This document shows, one piece after another, positions 51,101 through 62,160 of a DNA stretch of 64,000 nucleotides. The notes under the pieces are model-generated. The model was not told the DNA's origin. It worked only from the letters and a program-made list of their open reading frames with translations, and made no database searches. A program made the position numbers and the translations under genes. How positions within the stretch are numbered: position 1 is the stretch's first letter; every line of letters begins with the position of its first letter. Origin of the DNA: Rallus limicola (lineage: Eukaryota; Chordata; Aves; Gruiformes; Rallidae); contig JAKCOZ010000007.1 in NCBI GenBank assembly GCA_022605955.1, positions 33,954,991-34,018,990 of the forward strand, written 5' to 3'.

Positions 51101-52831
51101 GTTACAACAGCAAGGCCAAGTTACCTTAATAAGGTTAAAACTAACATAAAATACAGAGGGCTATTGTGTCACCAGAAATGCTTGAAAATATGAAATCTGA
51201 GGAAAATAAAATACATATTACATATACCTCAAAATATTTTTGTAAAATTCTATATTGTGAAAATATGCACTTGGTTAGGGTATTCCTTCTGCATCTCAGC
51301 ATACCTTACGGATGTAATGGATAACAAATATGTAGGAAATCTCTTAGCGTTATTATATGTTAGTATGCTGGGAGTATTATATTCGCTTTGTAAAGGAAGT
51401 AAATTATCCTTCTTATAACTAAACTCATTTACATTGGACAGGGGAAACATTGGAATAAAGAGAAGTTAAGTCAGCAGTTAGAAAAGAGATAGTTAATTTG
51501 AGATACCTGTTCCTGGGTGCCTGATGTAAGTACTTGAAATTATTTTCTCAAGTTTTCAATTGTGGTCTGGCTTCAGCCCAGATTTCCTCTGTCCCAGGTC
51601 TGTGCTTTAACCACAAGTTCATTCCTCAATCCCTCTACAGTGAATAAAATGAAATTACACCAATATAGAAAGTCTTCATTTTGGTATCTACAGACTAATG
51701 CTGAAAGTATCCTGGAACACCAACAAAGAGTTTGTACACGACAAACGTTTATTTCCTATCATGCCATATCCACAGAATCATTTTTTTTGCCAAGTTTGCT
51801 TTCCTATGTGTAATGGTCTCCAGTTCCACCACTGAGTGAAATGGCCTTGGACCTGATCATCTGGAGCTGTGCTATGCACAAATAGCCTGAATATGTCTGA
51901 TTTCTTCCAAGTGAAGCCTGTTTTCCTCTAACTTGTTTCAAAACTAGAGAATCTTTTCCTGATGTATTCTCAGTTGAAAAGCTCTTTCCTTGTATTCTCA
52001 AGTGAGGCAAATCCATTCAGTTTGGCATCGGATTCACAGAGAATTCCAGTAATTCCCACAGCAATTTAACCATAAGCCATTGGGGATGATCACAGAAATA
52101 CCCTATGGAAGGGACAGAATTCAAGTTCCCCCCACTTCTTTCAAACAGCTGAAAGACACACTGCATCCTTCCTGTCTCATGGGGCACAGCCAGCCCCTGA
52201 CAGTCGACCAGCTGCAGCAGACTGTATATTTTTATCCAGGAAACTCAGCTTTCTGGTAGTCATCTAGTGGCATAAAAGTTATAGGTTATATGAAAGAAGG
52301 GTGATTTTCCTTCTTACCTTATTTCTTTTCTAAGAAGAACTGGCAACACCACAGACAACTGGCTGAAAAGAAACAAATTATTAACATAAGGTCTATAGAA
52401 GAGTCAGGGTTACAGGATGTCTGATGACAAAGAAAATACTTGTTAGATGGTAATTATCCTTGAAGTAACAGTACAGGGTGATGACACAGTAGCTAATGGA
52501 TTTATGAACTGAAGTTTTTCCCAGACATTTGTGGGTAGCTCTGGAAGACTCTAACATGAAGTTCTCCTGTAGATACATGGAAGGACTTTGCCAAGTTCTG
52601 ACTGTAACCAAGTTGATTGAAAGCTTTAAACCTGTTAAATATTACCCACACAAATTCACCTGATTTCACTGGCACTCAGTACTTCACAGAAAATCAAACA
52701 GATACCTTTTTATTGTTAACTGGATCAGTGACCAGTAGCCTGTCACAGACTATTTTCATCTTCTACCATAAAGACCAGTATAACAACTCAGTATCAGGTA
52801 GCTCACTGTTACGGCTCAATCAAAACCTTTT

Positions 52832-52912
52832 AGAATCATAGAATCAGTTAGGTTGGAAAAGATCCTTAAGATCATCAAGTCCAACCATAAAACTAACGTT
52901 GCCAAGTCCACT
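52832..52912 (-). mobile_element. CR1 LINE 3'-end relic
   Basis: About 80 bp of reverse-complement CR1 tail: AGAATCATAGAATCAGTTAG, GTTGGAAAAGATCCTTAAGA and TCATCAAGTCCAACCATAAA. It is truncated at both the coding side and within the 3' UTR. It lies 52 bp upstream of the solo LTR. Confidence 0.87.
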
Positions 52913-52964
52913 AAATCTCATATGCAAAATCTCTTTCATCTAAATCTGAATCTCATTCAGATAC

Positions 52965-53486
52965 TGTCCCTGATGGGATAGAGTGAATTCACTTACTAGT
53001 AGCTGGTGTAGTGCTGTGTTTTGTATTTAGTATGAGAATACTTTTTATAACACACTGATATAGGCATTGCTAAGAAATGCTGATATTAAGTCAAGGACAT
53101 TTCAGCTTCCAGTGCTCTGCCAGAGAGGAGATGCAAAAGAAACTGAGAGGGGGCACAGCCGAGGCAGCTGACCCAAACTGGGGAAAGGGATGTTCTATAC
53201 TGCATGACATCATGCTTATTATTTAAACTGGGGGGAGTTGGCTGGGGAGCTGAGATTGCTGCTTCAGGATGGCCTGGGTATCAGGTTGTGAGAAATTGCA
53301 CTGTACAACAGTACATTGTATATTCTATTACTATTATTTTCTTTTCTTTTGTTGTCCTATTAAACTGTCTTTGTCTCAACACATGAGTTTTTAATTTCCC
53401 GTGTTGTCCCCATCCCACTAGGGAGGGAAGATTGGGAAGGCAGACTGAGCAAGTGCTTAGCTGCAATCTGGGGTTAAACCACGACA
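52965..53486 (+). mobile_element. Solo LTR of an avian endogenous retrovirus
   Basis: A 522-bp LTR starting TGTCCCTGATGGGATAGAG and ending GGGTTAAACCACGACA. It is flanked by GATAC (52960-52964) and GATAT (53487-53491), a 5-bp target-site duplication with one C-to-T change. The text follows an avian LTR family I know: TTTAGTATGAGAA and ATAACACACTGATA, AGTCAAGGAC and TTTCAGCTTCC, GGCACAGCCGAGGCAGCTGA, a CRE-like TGACATCA at 53205-53212, a TATA-like TTATTATTTAAA at 53216-53227, a poly(A) signal ATTAAA at 53359-53364, and CCCATCCCACTAGGGAGGGA. No gag, pol or env sequence is attached on either side, so it is the product of LTR-LTR recombination. The 5-bp duplication is compatible with an ERVL- or ERV1-type integrase, and class assignment needs a search. 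Confidence 0.85.
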
Positions 53487-55721
53487 GATATACATATCTT
53501 GTTCATGCAGAAATTACTTTTCTCCCTCTCTATCTGTCAAAAAGATGTATCATAACTTTCTCAACAAGCCTTTTTTATGGTTTGCAGAAATCACCTTGGC
53601 CCTCAAGACTGAAAAGAAAGCCAAAAAACTCCGCTGGCTGCTTACAGATGGAGGAATTTGTTTAACTCCCTCAAAGCTTACGAGTTCCTGTCATTCCATT
53701 TGGTATTTGACTACACCAGTGTATAAGAACCTATAACTAGCTTCAAGACCTCCATCTGAGGCCCAAGAAGCTCATGATAGAACTGGCAAGACAAAACACA
53801 AAAGGAAAGAAGCAAAGACTGGCGGATTTTTATGTGTATGAGACACTGGGATATTAGCCTCAGGCCATGAGAAGAGTCAGCATCAGTGTCAGGACCTGAG
53901 CCTGGGGCCCCCAGGTACATTGATCTAAGCCTTCCGCTTGTAGTTGCTTCCTCCAGGCTCAAAGGAAAGGCCTTTTCAAAGCTTGCTACTGCAAACCCAC
54001 CGCAAGTCAGAAGAAAACCCAGTTTGTTACCAACAGTGACCGCACCCTGACCCTCATTTCAAATGCATGTAACATTAAACATTAACTAGCCAAAGAATAA
54101 ACCTTGCAAGAGACCTTGTCTGAAGCATGGATCAACAATAACATCTAGTGTGCTAGGGACAGACATGCAAACGTCAAAGATCCTCTTGTCTGATCTATTT
54201 CTTGATGTTTGGCTACCACCTGAAAACCTTTAAATAGACATAACCCGCTTCTGACTTTCCTTGCCTTGAACCAGAACATAAAGAAAAAGAAACTACCAAG
54301 AAAAAAAGCAAAACAACAAAACAAAATAGTGCATTTCAGCAGAACAGTTTTTACTGTGAATATCACTGACAGCACGATTTTAAAGCACAAAGGTGAAAGG
54401 ACTTTTTTATAGCTGCCGGAAATCCTGGTTAACACACTCTCTTTGTTTCCAAGCTACTGAGGCCAGGAAAACCTTGCCTGCCTTCTTTATGTACAAACGT
54501 ATAACATCCTTGTTCCTGCTCATGGGAGGCACCTCTTAATGCCTGCTGTCAACTCATTTGTGACACATAACCGTAGTCAAAAAAGTGGTTCAATCACTGG
54601 TTTTGTAATGCACACATTGTTTGAGATTATCTAACAGCATTAGCCTCTGGTAAGAGGATGGCTTTAGAGCTCTAATTAAAAGAAAACATAGAAAGTCAAA
54701 TCAAGTTCTTCCTATTTGTATTTTATTTAATAAAGAAGGAATGACACAGATAGTATTTCTCCCAGCCTTGCCTTTTCAGTAAGGAGCAGAGAGGAAGCAA
54801 TGGGCTCTTCAAAGCTCTGCAACAGCCGTAAACTAGTCCCAAATCGATTGCCATCCCCAAACCCCTTCTCTGAAGGCTTAATGGTATTTTCACGTGGGAT
54901 CCAAAGCAGGCGGTCTTCAAGGAAAGTTATTGCATCTGGTGAAAAAAATAAAGTTGACATTTTTTGACAAGACCCTTAAGTATGCCTCTCCCAAGGGGGT
55001 TGTAACACAGAAGGAGCTGAGCAGGTGGTAATAATCAGCATTACATACATTTGAGCATTTCTATAACATGGATTACCGAGGAATTCCTTCCTCCCCCCTC
55101 TCCTTGGGGAGACTTGCACAAATTGCAAGCATTTTCAAAGCCCTTTGATAAGCGTTTCTATCACCAGTTTCACAGCTGTAGCTATATTATTTAGAGTATA
55201 TAAAACACAGCCCCACCCTCCCTCGGAGATAAGGAGTAGAGAAGGAGAGGACTCTCCTGTCTTTCCCATCTCCCACTAAGCCTGTTTTCTAAATACTACC
55301 TAAAAATGTTCTATCACTGTGCTTCAGCACAACATAATGGTGAGGAACAAGCTGCTTTGGGGTAAAGGATGGATGCATAGCCACATCTTGGAGGAAGTTT
55401 GTGAGGAAAATCAAGCATAGCTAAGCAAGGATTGCGTATTCTTATAAAAAGCCAGGAGTAACTTTAAATCTTTTACTCCAATTCTACTCCTGCCTACACC
55501 AGAAAGAGGTAAATAGAATGAAAGTTTGATCACAACCAGAGCCCCTTTCAAGATTGAGGGGGGAATCCCACAGGGAGGTGAGATGTGACAATCTTTCTCC
55601 TATTTGTGCAGCCTTATACCAGGTCCCCAGAATGGGAGCTCTGGATCCCATCGTGCTCTTGGGAGCTCAGCTCCCCATGCTGAGAAATGTCCTCTGATAC
55701 AAAAGGTTTACGTTTAAGACA
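53487..55721. other. Unique non-coding DNA
   Basis: No gene or repeat family is recognised. The frames present are short, overlap, and lack resemblance to known proteins. Confidence 0.5.
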
Positions 55722-55828
55722 ATTCCTGTGTGATTTAGTGTAGGTGATGCTGCTCTGGCAGGGGGATTGGACTAGATGATTTTTTGAGGTCCCATCCAAC
55801 TCTTAACTTTCTGTGATTCTGTGATTCA
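55722..55828 (+). mobile_element. CR1 LINE tail relic
   Basis: The last 107 bp of a CR1 copy: ATTCCTGTGTGATTTAGTGT, AGGTGATGCTGCTCTGGCAG, GATTTTTTGAGGTCCCATCC, then TTCTGTGATTCTGTGATTCA. Nearly the same text ends the CR1 at 21112-21812, so they share a subfamily. Confidence 0.9.
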
Positions 55829-56095
55829 ATGAAACCATGAAATATATTGACAACAGTAAATGCTTTTAGAATTAGAGTTCAAAGTTACGTTTTCGTTGAA
55901 TATTAAATTGAAAAAAAACAGTTTCCAGAGGTCACTGAAGCAATTAGGAAATGGTGAGTGGTTTCTGCCATGAAAAAAGTGAAGAAATGAACTATTGAAA
56001 TAAGGTATAGGGAAAGACCTTCAAGATAACGGCTCATTTCCATTCTGCTAATTTAATCTTTTAATTTTTCATTTCAGGTTTTCTTTTTAATTTTG

Positions 56096-56209
56096 AGGCC
56101 TTGGGCAACCTGGTCTGGTGAGAGGTGTCCCTGCCCATGGTAGAGGAGTTTGGAACTTGATGATCTTAAAGGTGCCTTCCAACCCTAACCGTTCTATGAT
56201 TCTGATTCT
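56096..56209 (+). mobile_element. CR1 LINE tail relic
   Basis: About 114 bp of CR1 3' UTR: GGCCTTGGGCAACCTGGTCT, GAGGTGTCCCTGCCCATGGT, CTTGATGATCTTAAAGGTGC and CTTCCAACCCTAACCGTTCT, then ATGATTCTGATTCT. It is of a different CR1 subfamily type (AAGGTGCC rather than GAGGTCCC) from the tail 270 bp upstream. Confidence 0.88.
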
Positions 56210-59200
56210 TTATTCTAATATATTGTTTTTATTTGGTTTGAATTTAATTTTCCAGAAAACTGCAACATGCTTTTATTTTACTTAAATTCTAGAAGAACCT
56301 CAACAGAGGGAAGCCTCAATAATATTTTGACCTCTTCTCTCATGGTGTCCTCTGCTTGGGTAACGTTCATGTTTCAGTATACTGAAGGTTTAATTTCCAA
56401 AACACACAAGTGATTTCCCCTGAAGCCAGAGAATCTAAATGATAGTTCATTTCTATCATTTGTGTTGCAACTGTGTCTAATAGCATGGTTAAGACCAGTT
56501 TATTAGGACAATAAATTCTTACATGAAGAAAGTTAATACCCATTTTTGCTTTAAAAAACCCTCTTTGCTAATGATATTTGAATTGCTTCATGGAAAGATT
56601 GGGAATGTGTCCAGGGAAGTGTCTCTGTGTGCAGGAGAATGAGGCTGGAGAGATGTAATAGTCTTGGGATATGTACAGAAGTGTCTGCCTCTCTCCATAT
56701 CTCTGTAAATTTGTACCACATTTGTGAACTAGCATAAAGAAGAGAAAACTGGGATACCAGTGTGGCCTCAATAAAATGAAGCACTTCCAGTGAACTTAGG
56801 AGGATCTGACAATCATAAGTCAGAGTAAAATCAGAACTACTGTTGTTCAGTTTACTGTTGTGCGCCTTGCCATGGGCCTATGTCTCTTGGTTCTCATATT
56901 ACTCTTGAACAACCTGTATCAGCTGTGTAAGCTACCAACTGTTACCTTCTGGGGTAATTTCTTTAGCCACATCATGATTTTCAAGGATGCTCTGAATGGG
57001 AAATGCAGCCTCACTCAGCCCTGCAGGTCTTATCTTAGTGATTGGGACCCCCAGATCAAAGTGCTCATGCCTTGTCTCACCTTGGAAAAAGCCTTATAAA
57101 TTCAAAGCTCCTCACCCTAGACTAAAACTGGAAGTAAGTCTCCCCAAGTTCATAAATAAGGAGTTTGAAGCTTATTTCAGCTGCCTGAGTGTTGACACAG
57201 TAATGGAGCAATCCAGACTGAATTATGACCCTCTCATGTGACAAGAGATGTCATCTTTCTATTGATAAAGTAAAATATTAAAACCAACGACTTTCATCTG
57301 ATACCTGCAGTCATATAAATGCACATGGGAGAGCAGACTGTAAAATGAGAACTAGCACTTGAGGTAGCTGAGGTCTAATTTGCATACAGCCAAGTAAAAC
57401 AAACTAAATAAAACATGGATGCAAAAGCAGTACTTGCACACTAAGGGAAAAATAAAAGACTGGTTTCTCAGACGTCTGCCAGGGAGGGAAAAACTTATTA
57501 CTAATAACTAAGCCTGTTGTATCACTACAAAACTTGCTGATTCTGAAGTCAACATAATGAACATGCTAGTCTGATTTATGGATCAGTGCCTTCTTCTGTG
57601 GATGTTTTGCTAGTTCCTGTTACAGGAACTACTATTACTATCCCTACACAAACTGGTCATTGTAACAAAACATGGAGAATACAGTAACATTAGTAGCTGT
57701 ATGCAGCACTCTTAAGGAGCTTCTGAAGCGCCTTCAGCTAATGGATCCATAATTAGTTAAGCCAATTACTTGAAGGGGTCTTCAGACTCTCTTCCTTCAA
57801 CTTCCTCTTTTCTTGCTTTGCAAGCTGCCTCCTATTAGGCATCTTGTTCCTGCCTGCTTTCAGTTGAACCTTCTGCATGGTCACAGCAGGACACAAGTCT
57901 CTGATTTCCATTCACACACAAAGTTCCTGTCTCTAACAGGGGGCTTGTGAGATCTTGGACCTCAAAGGGAGAATAAAGGGCAGTTTCACAACTGAAGCAT
58001 GGGCAGCAGAAAATGTGGTCTGAATTATCATGTCATTCCAAAACACTGGCTTTGGTTGTAGTCACTTCATCAATGTAGATGTGCCTACTGGTAAAAAAGG
58101 TTCATCTAAACTTGCACAAACACATCAGTAATGCATGTTGCTTCACTGACATCTGTCATCATTTCTGAATGCCACTGCACACCCCACCTGACATCAGCCA
58201 GACTTCAGTATTTCATTAACATCTGATCAACAGAACAACTGATTTTATATTGCATATTTAATTTGGAGACTTCCTCTCCTACACGAAACTCCCCAGAGTC
58301 TAGCTAAAGTCAGTGTAGGTAAGGAGTAGGAGAAATGTCAGATGTGCTGTTCTACTGCCACCTGCATCTACTGCATTTTAACCACTGTAGCACATTGCAA
58401 TTTCAGATTTGTTGAACAATTTGCTGAACTAAAATAAGGCCAAAAATATTGAAACCATATGAGGTGTTCAACAATATACTTCTCATGGTCCACGCAGCTA
58501 TATAAATTCATACATTACAATGTATGAGACATTTTATGTCATATTTACCATTACTGTACCTTTAAAAGGCATTTGGTTTGTGCTGGTTTCTTCTAAAGTT
58601 CAAATGTGGTCTCTTTACGTCAAGACAATACTTTCTAAAAGACGTAGGGTAACTCATGTAAGAGCCATTAATTTTATTTCCATGCCTGCCTGCCATAAAC
58701 TGGATTTTGCATTTGACTTCTCATTTTACATTTAGGAAGACAGATTCAGTCCTCTCTTTAAATCTTTACAATTAGTCTTCACAGTGCTCAACAGCCTATT
58801 CTGGACAAATAGAGAAGCAAATTCAGGAAGAAGTGAGTCCTTCATGGAAAATAGCCATGTTCTGGCTGCAGCCTCCCCACTTTTTATCCTGTGGGATACA
58901 TCACTTGACCAAAGTCGAAAAGATACACTGATAAACCACTCATGCAAGGGAAACAGTTTATGCGCAAGGTTTGCCATTGGCAGAGACTCTTCTTCTCTTT
59001 CTAGCAAAATAGCTGTCTCCCACCAAAATGCTGACTTGTAGTTGTAAAATGCATGGTCTAAATGCCATTCGTAAGCTTGTGGTGACTCATAAGTTCTAGA
59101 GACTTTAAGACCGTTGCCCTGAGCCAGATGGGAGGCCCAGATTCTTTTAATGTTAAGTGTGATTGAAAGAGAGCCTCTACCCTGTTACTGGAGCCGCTAA

Positions 59201-60754
59201 AACCAATCGCACAAGATGCAATATTAGGCATGTTTAAAACATTTCAGGAAGAGATTAGTTAAATGGTATGCTGGGTCTTTTCCTCCAGCTGGGCTCACAA
59301 GCAGCAATAGCAAATCCAGACTTTTTACTGAGGTTGGTAATTAGGTCTGTCTCACTCCCAGGAGATTAATTCTCTGCAGAACAGATTATTACAGTCCAGC
59401 TCCTGTATCCATGAGTGGACTCAGCAGGCTGATTTCAATTAGAGAAGTTAAGTGCTATTGACTTCTCCCATGTACAAGAAGAGGTAGGCGTGGGAGGTAG
59501 GAGCCAGATAAGAAACCAGATTACTGAGTTAATCTTACAGTTCTAAATACTAGAAAGGACCATATTCAGTTATCTCCTAAAATAATAGGTGAAGATCCAT
59601 TTCTTTATTTCACTGCAATCAGCTGAACCCTTATAAACGATGACTTGCAAATGAAGAAAATATTGTGGGTTTGTTCTACTTTTCTTTCATACAAGATGAG
59701 AATGCACAAATGTTTTGTATCAGCAATTAGAGTCTTGTCTACCTTAAAAGGCTCTGTGGCAATGGAGGACTAATCAAGTTACAACCTCATAAGAGGCAGA
59801 GCTGAGGTCATGGTTTAATGGTACTGGAGCTCAGGAAGCCTTAATGCCTTTCCATGGATCCATTTCCCTGCTTCTGGCAACATATTCCCACGCTGTTAGC
59901 ACAAAACCCTGCCCTGTATCTCTGACAGAATAGTCCCCTTTTTGAAGTACTTGGACAAAGAGAGGTTGTGGCCACCTCACTGCATCACGGTTGGCCAAAA
60001 TATGGATTTGATGTCCTTGACAATCTCACTCCAAGCAGGAATACTCCATGGGAAAAAAACCACATGTTTATGTCTCTCTTTCTTTGGTCACTGCTTTCTT
60101 AATGTGTCCTTACTGACAGATTACAATGAACCCTCAACTCAGTAACTCTGAGTAAAGCACCGGTGGTATGAGTGATCACTTAATATGTAGCGTGCTTGCT
60201 GGAGATCTGCTTTCTACAGTCCGAATCCTTTTGAAAATGAATAGAGATTAATTTTGTTTTCACATTGATAACCAAAATGTTGCTGTTGCTGCCCCTTTGC
60301 ACATATCAAGATCACTCCCAGAATCCTACAAGGTGATGTATTCCATTACATTTCTTACAGCACCTATTCAGGAGGTAAGAAAAATGTTCTCAGAGGAATT
60401 TGTACAGTCTATATATCAGAGTCAGTAAGGACAGATGTAGGGGAGGGGTTGAGGATATTGAGTGTGCACCGTTTCACTTTGTTGCACTGGCAGAAAAGCC
60501 AAACATTTTCTGTTCAGTGACAGCAGAGGCTGCCAAGCAGGTGGAGAGAGATGTGCAGGTGGGGAGATCACACAGGTTTCAAGAGTGATTTCACATCTGC
60601 ACTCAAGGCCTCTCTTTCATCACAGCATTTATCTCTTCTTTTGAGCACCCTAACTGCAGGAGGGTTTTTTTGTAGCTCAAGAGTGATGCTCAAATAATGA
60701 TGCTTACCATTTACCTCCTCAAAGTCATGTACAAGTAACAATTACTTCAGTCTG
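56210..60754. other. Unique non-coding DNA
   Basis: No gene or repeat family is recognised. Two short perfect inverted repeats are visible: AGTTCCTGT/ACAGGAACT with a 1-bp spacer at 57612-57630, and TCATACATT/AATGTATGA with a 2-bp spacer at 58508-58527. Such lengths are expected by chance in a window of this size. Confidence 0.5.
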
Positions 60755-60872
60755 ACAACAATCCTGTAAAGTGGGTAAGCTCTTTCTGTATGGTTATTTG
60801 CTAAAGATAAAGGAATAGATACAGAGGTTCAGTTCCCTCAAGACACTCAGCCAGATATTGGCAGAACCTGAG
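60755..60872 (-). mobile_element. MIR-like SINE fossil, antisense
   Basis: The plus strand reads like the reverse complement of a MIR core: GACAACAATCCTGTAAAGTG, GGTAAGCTC, ATACAGAGGTTCAGTTCCCT, CAAGACACTCAGCCAGATAT, then TGGCAGAACCTGAGC. The expected order in MIR antisense is CAACAACCCTATGAGGTAGG ... GAGGCACAGAGAGGTTAAGT ... GCCCAAGGTCACACAGC ... GTGGCAGAGCC. Divergence is high, as for an amniote-age insertion. Confidence 0.55.
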
Positions 60873-61529
60873 CTACAGATTGAGAAAACACAGTTAACAT
60901 CCATATAGCGTACTGCAACATGGCAGCGAGGTGAGAAAGCTAAGCAGTGGTTTGGTTTCCAGGATTTCTCATGAAGGGGAGAGCATAAGCAGGTTGTAAA
61001 CTCTGTGCTGAGAAGACCGTCTGATGCTCAGCTCCAAAGACAGGTCTAGGACTCAGCTCTCCCACTTAAAGGGTAAGAATGTTGAGATAGGTGTAGGTGT
61101 TCACAGGAAGGATAATGTTTTACAGTCGTAGTGATCAGCTTGGCCACAGCTGGACGCCGCTAAAGCATGGCTGTAGTGGATCTTCTAAACTTAGTGGATG
61201 CAACCTGCTTAGGCTGTGCTTTTGTTACCTAAGTGAAATTTCATGTCCTCCTTTTGCAGTTTTACTCTGCTATCTTTTAGTATCAATATTTATTTTCATT
61301 CAGAAGTTCACAATTCACTTCTTTCACTGCAGTAATACCAAGTGGTGCTTAGACATGAATCAAGTGAAGCCAGTTCTGCCCAGGTGATTTGAGATATATG
61401 GTGAATGAAGACTCTAAAGTTCTGTAGAACTTGTTACTGACAGACAGTCTGATTTCAATTTTAAGCAGTGAAAATTCAGATTATTTCTATTTTTTGCACA
61501 TCAATTTATCTACCAGTGACAAAGATCAA
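60873..61529. other. Unique non-coding DNA
   Basis: No gene or repeat is recognised between the MIR-like fossil and the CR1 copy. A 96-codon plus-strand frame at 61097-61387 has no recognisable features. Confidence 0.5.
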
Positions 61530-61849
61530 AAATCATAGAATCACAGAATGTGTTAGGTTGGAAGGGACCTTTAAAGGTTATCTAGTCCAACCCCCCTGTA
61601 GTAAGCAGGGACATTCTCACTAGATCAGGTCGCTCAGAGCCCCATCAAGCCTGACCTTGAATATCTCCAGGGAAGGGGCCTCCACTACCTCTCTGGGCAA
61701 CCTGTTCCAGTGATCTACCACTCTCAGAGTGAAGAATTTTTTCCGGATATCCAACTTAAATCTCCCCTTTTTGAATTTAAAACTGTTACCTCTCATCCTA
61801 CTGCTCCATGCCCTCATGAACAGCTCTTCCCCAGCTTTCTTATAAGCAC
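61530..61849 (-). mobile_element. CR1 LINE 3' fragment with recognisable ORF2 end
   Basis: Reverse-complement CR1 with a well-kept tail (AATCATAGAATCACAGAATG, GTTAGGTTGGAAGGGACCTT), CTAGATCAGGTCGCTCAGAG, CCTGTTCCAGTGATCTACCA and CTGCTCCATGCCCTCATGAA. The minus strand encodes the ORF2 C-terminus in 61620-61817 ([40 protein letters not shown]). It is truncated at about 61849 after CTTATAAGCACCT. It is very close to the copy at 34911-35360. Confidence 0.93.
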
Positions 61850-61964
61850 CTAGTAGTAGTGTGAAGTTGACAAAGGACTATAAATAATGTGACCAGGTAT
61901 ATTTGACAGCCAAATTAACTGTGCCTGAATTTTTCTTGATATTTGTCTCCCATATTTTTTAAAA

Positions 61965-62160
61965 CTTCCCAGTGGTGCAGACATCAAAATTTCCTTAAGC
62001 AATCTATTCCAGAACTTAACTTTCCTCACTGTTAAAAGCCTTTTCCTGTTCCTAAACCTGAATCACCTTCACTGTGATTTAAGACAGTTACTTTTTGTAT
62101 CATCCTCATTGGGCAGCAACAATAATTTATTTCCTTCCTCCTGTAAGAGGAAAGCATGTA
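61965..62160 (-). mobile_element. Ancient CR1-type LINE fossil
   Basis: The plus strand follows the reverse complement of an old CR1 3' region: TCTATTCCAGAACTTAACTT, CCTCACTGTTAAAAGCCTTT, TTCCTGTTCCTAAACCTGAA, GATTTAAGACAGTTACTTTT, TGTATCATCCTCATTGGGCA and TTTATTTCCTTCCTCCTGTA. The same order (TTCCAGTGCTTAAC ... AGTTAGGAAGTTTTTCCTAA ... AATTTAAGCCCATT ... TGTCCTATCCTCAGTGG) is known from amniote CR1 elements. It is much more diverged than the neighbouring CR1 at 61530-61849. Confidence 0.6.

Larger units (their letters stand above)
46114..52831. other. Unique non-coding DNA with homopolymer and small duplication
   Basis: No gene is recognised. Simple sequences are T26 at 47232-47257 and a 19-bp tandem duplication at 48105-48142. 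Overlapping frames near 48466-49157 (up to 108 codons) lack family resemblance. A weak MIR-like antisense trace (GGCATTATCCCCAGTTTACA) is near 50104. Confidence 0.5.

Noticed and set aside
57612..57630. Perfect inverted repeat AGTTCCTGT/ACAGGAACT with paired ETS-like cores
   Set aside because: Arms of 9 bases are expected a few times by chance in 64 kb. No neighbouring promoter features.
58508..58527. Perfect inverted repeat TCATACATT/AATGTATGA
   Set aside because: AT-rich short palindrome, expected by chance.
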